DNA of 64,000 bases from Entamoeba histolytica HM-1:IMSS (lineage: Eukaryota > Evosea > Mastigamoebida > Endamoebidae), in the NCBI RefSeq assembly GCF_000208925.1, contig NW_001914907.1, positions 1-64,000 on the forward strand. The letters run 5' to 3'. This document shows positions 61,461 to 64,000 of the stretch, piece after piece. Position 1 is the first letter of the stretch. The number at the start of each line of letters is the position of its first letter. The notes beneath the pieces were generated by a model, which was not told the DNA's origin, did no database searches, and saw nothing but the letters and a program-made list of their open reading frames with translations. The translations under genes and the position numbers were made by a program.

Positions 61461-62516
61461 ATGTCTGTTGATCAACAACACCAAATGCTGTTTAGAAAAC
61501 TTCAAGATGGAAATATTCAATGTGTTGCATGTAATAGGTATTGTGTGATTAAAGAAGGAGAGACAGGAACATGTGGAGTGAGAAAGAATACAAATGGAAA
61601 TTTAGAATTGATTGTTTATGGTAAAGTAATTGGACCAGGACCATCTCCAATAGAAAAAAAACCAATGTTTCATTTTCTTCCACAGACTATGACATACTCA
61701 ATTGCTACTGTTGGGTGTAACTTTACTTGTCAATTTTGTCAAAATTGGGACATTAGCCAATGTGCTCTTCAAATAAAAGAAGCAGGTGGTGATTATATTG
61801 GAAAGATTGGACGATTAGGATATTCTATGAGTGCTCAAAAAGTCATTTCAGAAGCAAAAAGAAAAAATTGTCCTGTAATAGCTTATACATACAATGAACC
61901 AACAGTATTTACTGAATTTGCATTAGAATGTGGTAAACTTGCTCATCAAGAAGGAATGAAAAATGTTTTTGTTACTAATGGTTATGAAAGTAAAGAGTGT
62001 GTTGAGGCTATGAAAGGAATTATTGATGGAATGAACATTGATTTGAAAGGATTTACTGAAGAATTTTATCATAGTATTACAGGTGGTCATCTCCAGCCAG
62101 TATTAGAAACGATTAAACGTTGTCATCAACTTGGAATATGGATTGAAATCACAACACTTATTATTCCTGGACAAAACGATAGTGATGAAGAATTAAATAA
62201 TATTGCACAATTCATTTATAGTGTTGATCCATGTATTCCATGGCATATTTCTGCATTCCATCCTGATTATTTGATGGATACAACACCAAAAACACCTGTT
62301 AGCACATTAAGAAGAGCATATACTATTGGACAAAGAGTTGGATTAAAATATATTTATTGTGGTAATGTTATTGACCCAGAAAGAGAGGCAACATATTGTA
62401 AGAAATGTGGAACTAAATTAATGCAAAGAAAAGTGTTCACAACAACCTTTACACAAAACTTCAAAAATGGTATGTGTTTAAAATGCCAAACAATGTGTGA
62501 TGGTGTTTGGAAATAA
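61461..62516 (+). CDS. AmmeMemoRadiSam-type radical SAM enzyme (PflA-like)
   Basis: This 351-residue iron-sulfur enzyme has CNFTCQFC (C86, C90, C93), the CxxxCxxC motif that binds the 4Fe-4S cluster cleaving S-adenosylmethionine. Before it, CVACNRYCVIKEGETGTCGVR (four cysteines, 21-38) matches the N-terminal domain of the AmmeMemoRadiSam radical SAM group, annotated in many databases as pyruvate formate-lyase activating enzyme. YTYNEPTVFTEFALE, DGMNIDLKGF, TTLIIPGQND and WHISAFHPDYLM are further family strings. The C-terminus adds CKKCG and CLKCQTMC. The natural substrate is unknown; partner genes (Memo, AMMECR1) are not in this window. The group is mainly prokaryotic, so transfer from an anaerobe is likely. 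Confidence 0.9.
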   Translation: MSVDQQHQMLFRKLQDGNIQCVACNRYCVIKEGETGTCGVRKNTNGNLELIVYGKVIGPGPSPIEKKPMFHFLPQTMTYSIATVGCNFTCQFCQNWDISQCALQIKEAGGDYIGKIGRLGYSMSAQKVISEAKRKNCPVIAYTYNEPTVFTEFALECGKLAHQEGMKNVFVTNGYESKECVEAMKGIIDGMNIDLKGFTEEFYHSITGGHLQPVLETIKRCHQLGIWIEITTLIIPGQNDSDEELNNIAQFIYSVDPCIPWHISAFHPDYLMDTTPKTPVSTLRRAYTIGQRVGLKYIYCGNVIDPEREATYCKKCGTKLMQRKVFTTTFTQNFKNGMCLKCQTMCDGVWK

Positions 62517-62597
62517 ATGATTTAGTTTTGTATCTTTTAATTTAAAGAAAATAAAAGAAAATAATAAGATATTAAAGAAAAATGAATTACAATATCA

Positions 62598-63146
62598 TTA
62601 AAATGAAAATCCAGGATTTGTATCTTTCCATGTTCCTAAATCAACTCTATGTCTTAAATTAAGATTCCTTGAAACAATATATCCTTGAGTTGCCATACCA
62701 GCTATTTGTATATATTCTTCCGCAGTATATTTTTTTCTAAAAAGCTCTATTTGTCTATAAACAGTCATTACAGGAAGTGGAAAATTAAATAACGAAACAA
62801 CTGGAGCTATAATTGGAGTTTTAACTGGAATACCATAAGGTCCATAAAAACATATATCAAGTGCTAATGTAAAAATTCGTTGTGTTTCTTCAATCGCTTT
62901 TAAAATTACCTCTTTTGGAAGAACAGAACCTTCTGCTCCAACTCTTGCCATTGGTTGTTCCATTCCAAAATTTGCCATTCCTCCTTTTTTTCCCATTAAC
63001 CCACCAACACCACCTAATGATGATGGATTAAATATTTTAACTCCAATCAATCCTAGTCCCTTCTTAATGATTGGATTATTCAGTGGAAAAGAAAAAGATT
63101 GAATAATCATTATCATAAAGACTAAAAAAGTAAAACATCTTTTCAT
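62598..63146 (-). CDS. Secreted hypothetical protein, Gly-rich
   Basis: This 182-residue protein opens with a clear signal sequence (MKRCFTFLVFMIMIIQSFS) and no other membrane segment. A Gly/Met-rich stretch follows (SSLGGVGGLMGKKGGMANFGMEQP), then a compact region with FYGPYGIPVKTPIIAPVVSLF and helix YRQIELFRKKYTAEEYIQIAG. Only one Cys occurs in the mature part. I do not recognise a family; secretion into vacuoles or outside is the only inference. The 3' end lies 81 bp from the stop of the convergent radical SAM gene. Confidence 0.65.
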   Translation of the reverse strand: MKRCFTFLVFMIMIIQSFSFPLNNPIIKKGLGLIGVKIFNPSSLGGVGGLMGKKGGMANFGMEQPMARVGAEGSVLPKEVILKAIEETQRIFTLALDICFYGPYGIPVKTPIIAPVVSLFNFPLPVMTVYRQIELFRKKYTAEEYIQIAGMATQGYIVSRNLNLRHRVDLGTWKDTNPGFSF

Positions 63147-64000
63147 TTGACTCTTCGAATATTATGATTTTTAAGTTTAACTATTTTCTTATAAGAAATT
63201 TAGTTTTATAAATTATTTTTTGTTATTCTTCAATAAGAAATTTAATAATATTTATTAATATCATCTTCAAAAAAATCTCTTTCTTTCATAAAGTATTATA
63301 TTAAACAAATTAACTGAAAGAAATACTTTTCACTTGAAAAGAGAGTGTAGGTCCAAAGATGTTAGTTTTTAGTTTTATGCATATTGTTATACATTATCTT
63401 ATTTACTACGTTCTTAGAAATAATGACTATGAGTTAATTATAAGTATTTTCTTTAAGAAATAATTTATTTGGTATGTTACAGGTCAACTAAATTACGTTT
63501 TGATGATATAAAAATTAAAGAAGATTATTGTTAATTGATACCTTGATAAAACAGTATAATGTAAAATATAATAAAATATTAAACTAGAGTTGGTAAGTGT
63601 TATAGAAAAACAAAGTCTTAAATTCTTTAATTTTCTATACTATAAAAAGTAAAGTAATTGTTAAATCACAACAGTACTAAATATCAATTTTATTTTTTCT
63701 TGAATAGATAAACATAATAACTTTTTTCGTTCTATTAAAACTTCAAAAATTGTTAATATTCAAATGAAAAACAATCACTTCTTTTTTTATCTTTACTTTT
63801 AAGGATATAATGCTTTATATTCTATAACTAAGTTGTATAATACATCTTTCTTTTAGAGAACATAATGAAATGTTTTCTATGTTTGACATAACACAATGAA
63901 TTATATTTTTATAAGGATCATAAAAGAGAAGGAAACAGAAAGTGTTAAAGTTAATTGTTAATGAATGAGATTATCTTTATTAAAGTGATAAAGTTTAATA
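63147..64000. other. Intergenic, AT-rich
   Basis: No gene, RNA or repeat is supported in the last 850 bp. The window ends in low-complexity sequence. Confidence 0.6.

Overview
The window is a eukaryotic nuclear segment, very AT-rich between genes, and it almost certainly comes from Entamoeba (the histolytica/dispar group). Four signs point there. Genes are compact and mostly intronless. Five first introns can be read, all short, beginning GTTTGT and ending TAG. There is a non-LTR retrotransposon of the EhLINE type (coiled-coil ORF1, then reverse transcriptase with a restriction-like endonuclease) and a SINE that shares its 3' end. Some start codons are preceded very closely by GAAC-box or Entamoeba TATA-like sequences. 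The exact species cannot be fixed by reading alone.

Layout. 1-2.9 kb is repeat territory: an ~824 bp segment bounded by inverted repeats, then a decayed LINE copy. 2.9-10.6 kb holds four minus-strand genes: a small secreted protein, a CH-RhoGEF-PH-zinc-finger protein, an F-BAR protein and a transmembrane TKL receptor kinase. 10.66-15.48 kb is a nearly full-length LINE bounded by a 21-bp target duplication, inserted 40 bp upstream of the kinase start codon. A 100-N assembly gap follows, and then an inverted, truncated second LINE. 16.2-19.4 kb is gene-poor. 19.4-24.2 kb holds a RasGAP-ankyrin protein, a possible Sec23/24-like protein and a DEK-like chromatin protein, followed by a complete SINE with an 18-bp target duplication. 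25.4-30.4 kb holds a Cys-rich hypothetical protein, a 2.2-kb gene-free stretch, an Entamoeba-type unknown protein and a CMGC-like kinase. 30.5-47.6 kb is a dense block of large membrane and lipid genes: P5A ATPase, MMPL/RND transporter, ankyrin-patatin protein and VPS13. 48.4-55.4 kb holds a second secreted protein, Rrp8, a paralogue of the unknown family, ribosomal protein eL30, Mob1 and an F-box-like/LRR protein. 55.7-58.9 kb has a decayed SINE, a divergent Hsp70 and a LINE tail. 59-63.1 kb has a small two-exon gene, a Rab GTPase, an AHSA1-like protein, an AmmeMemoRadiSam-type radical SAM enzyme and a secreted protein.

There is no operon logic, as expected for a eukaryote. Signalling and membrane traffic recur: RhoGEF, RasGAP, Rab, F-BAR, VPS13, P5A ATPase, MMPL, two kinases and Mob1. 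The most notable points are five short introns that hide true N-termini, the LINE in the kinase promoter, tail-to-tail LINEs around the assembly gap with a mosaic identity pattern, two pairs of uncharacterised paralogues inside the window, and genes of bacterial flavour (MMPL, radical SAM).
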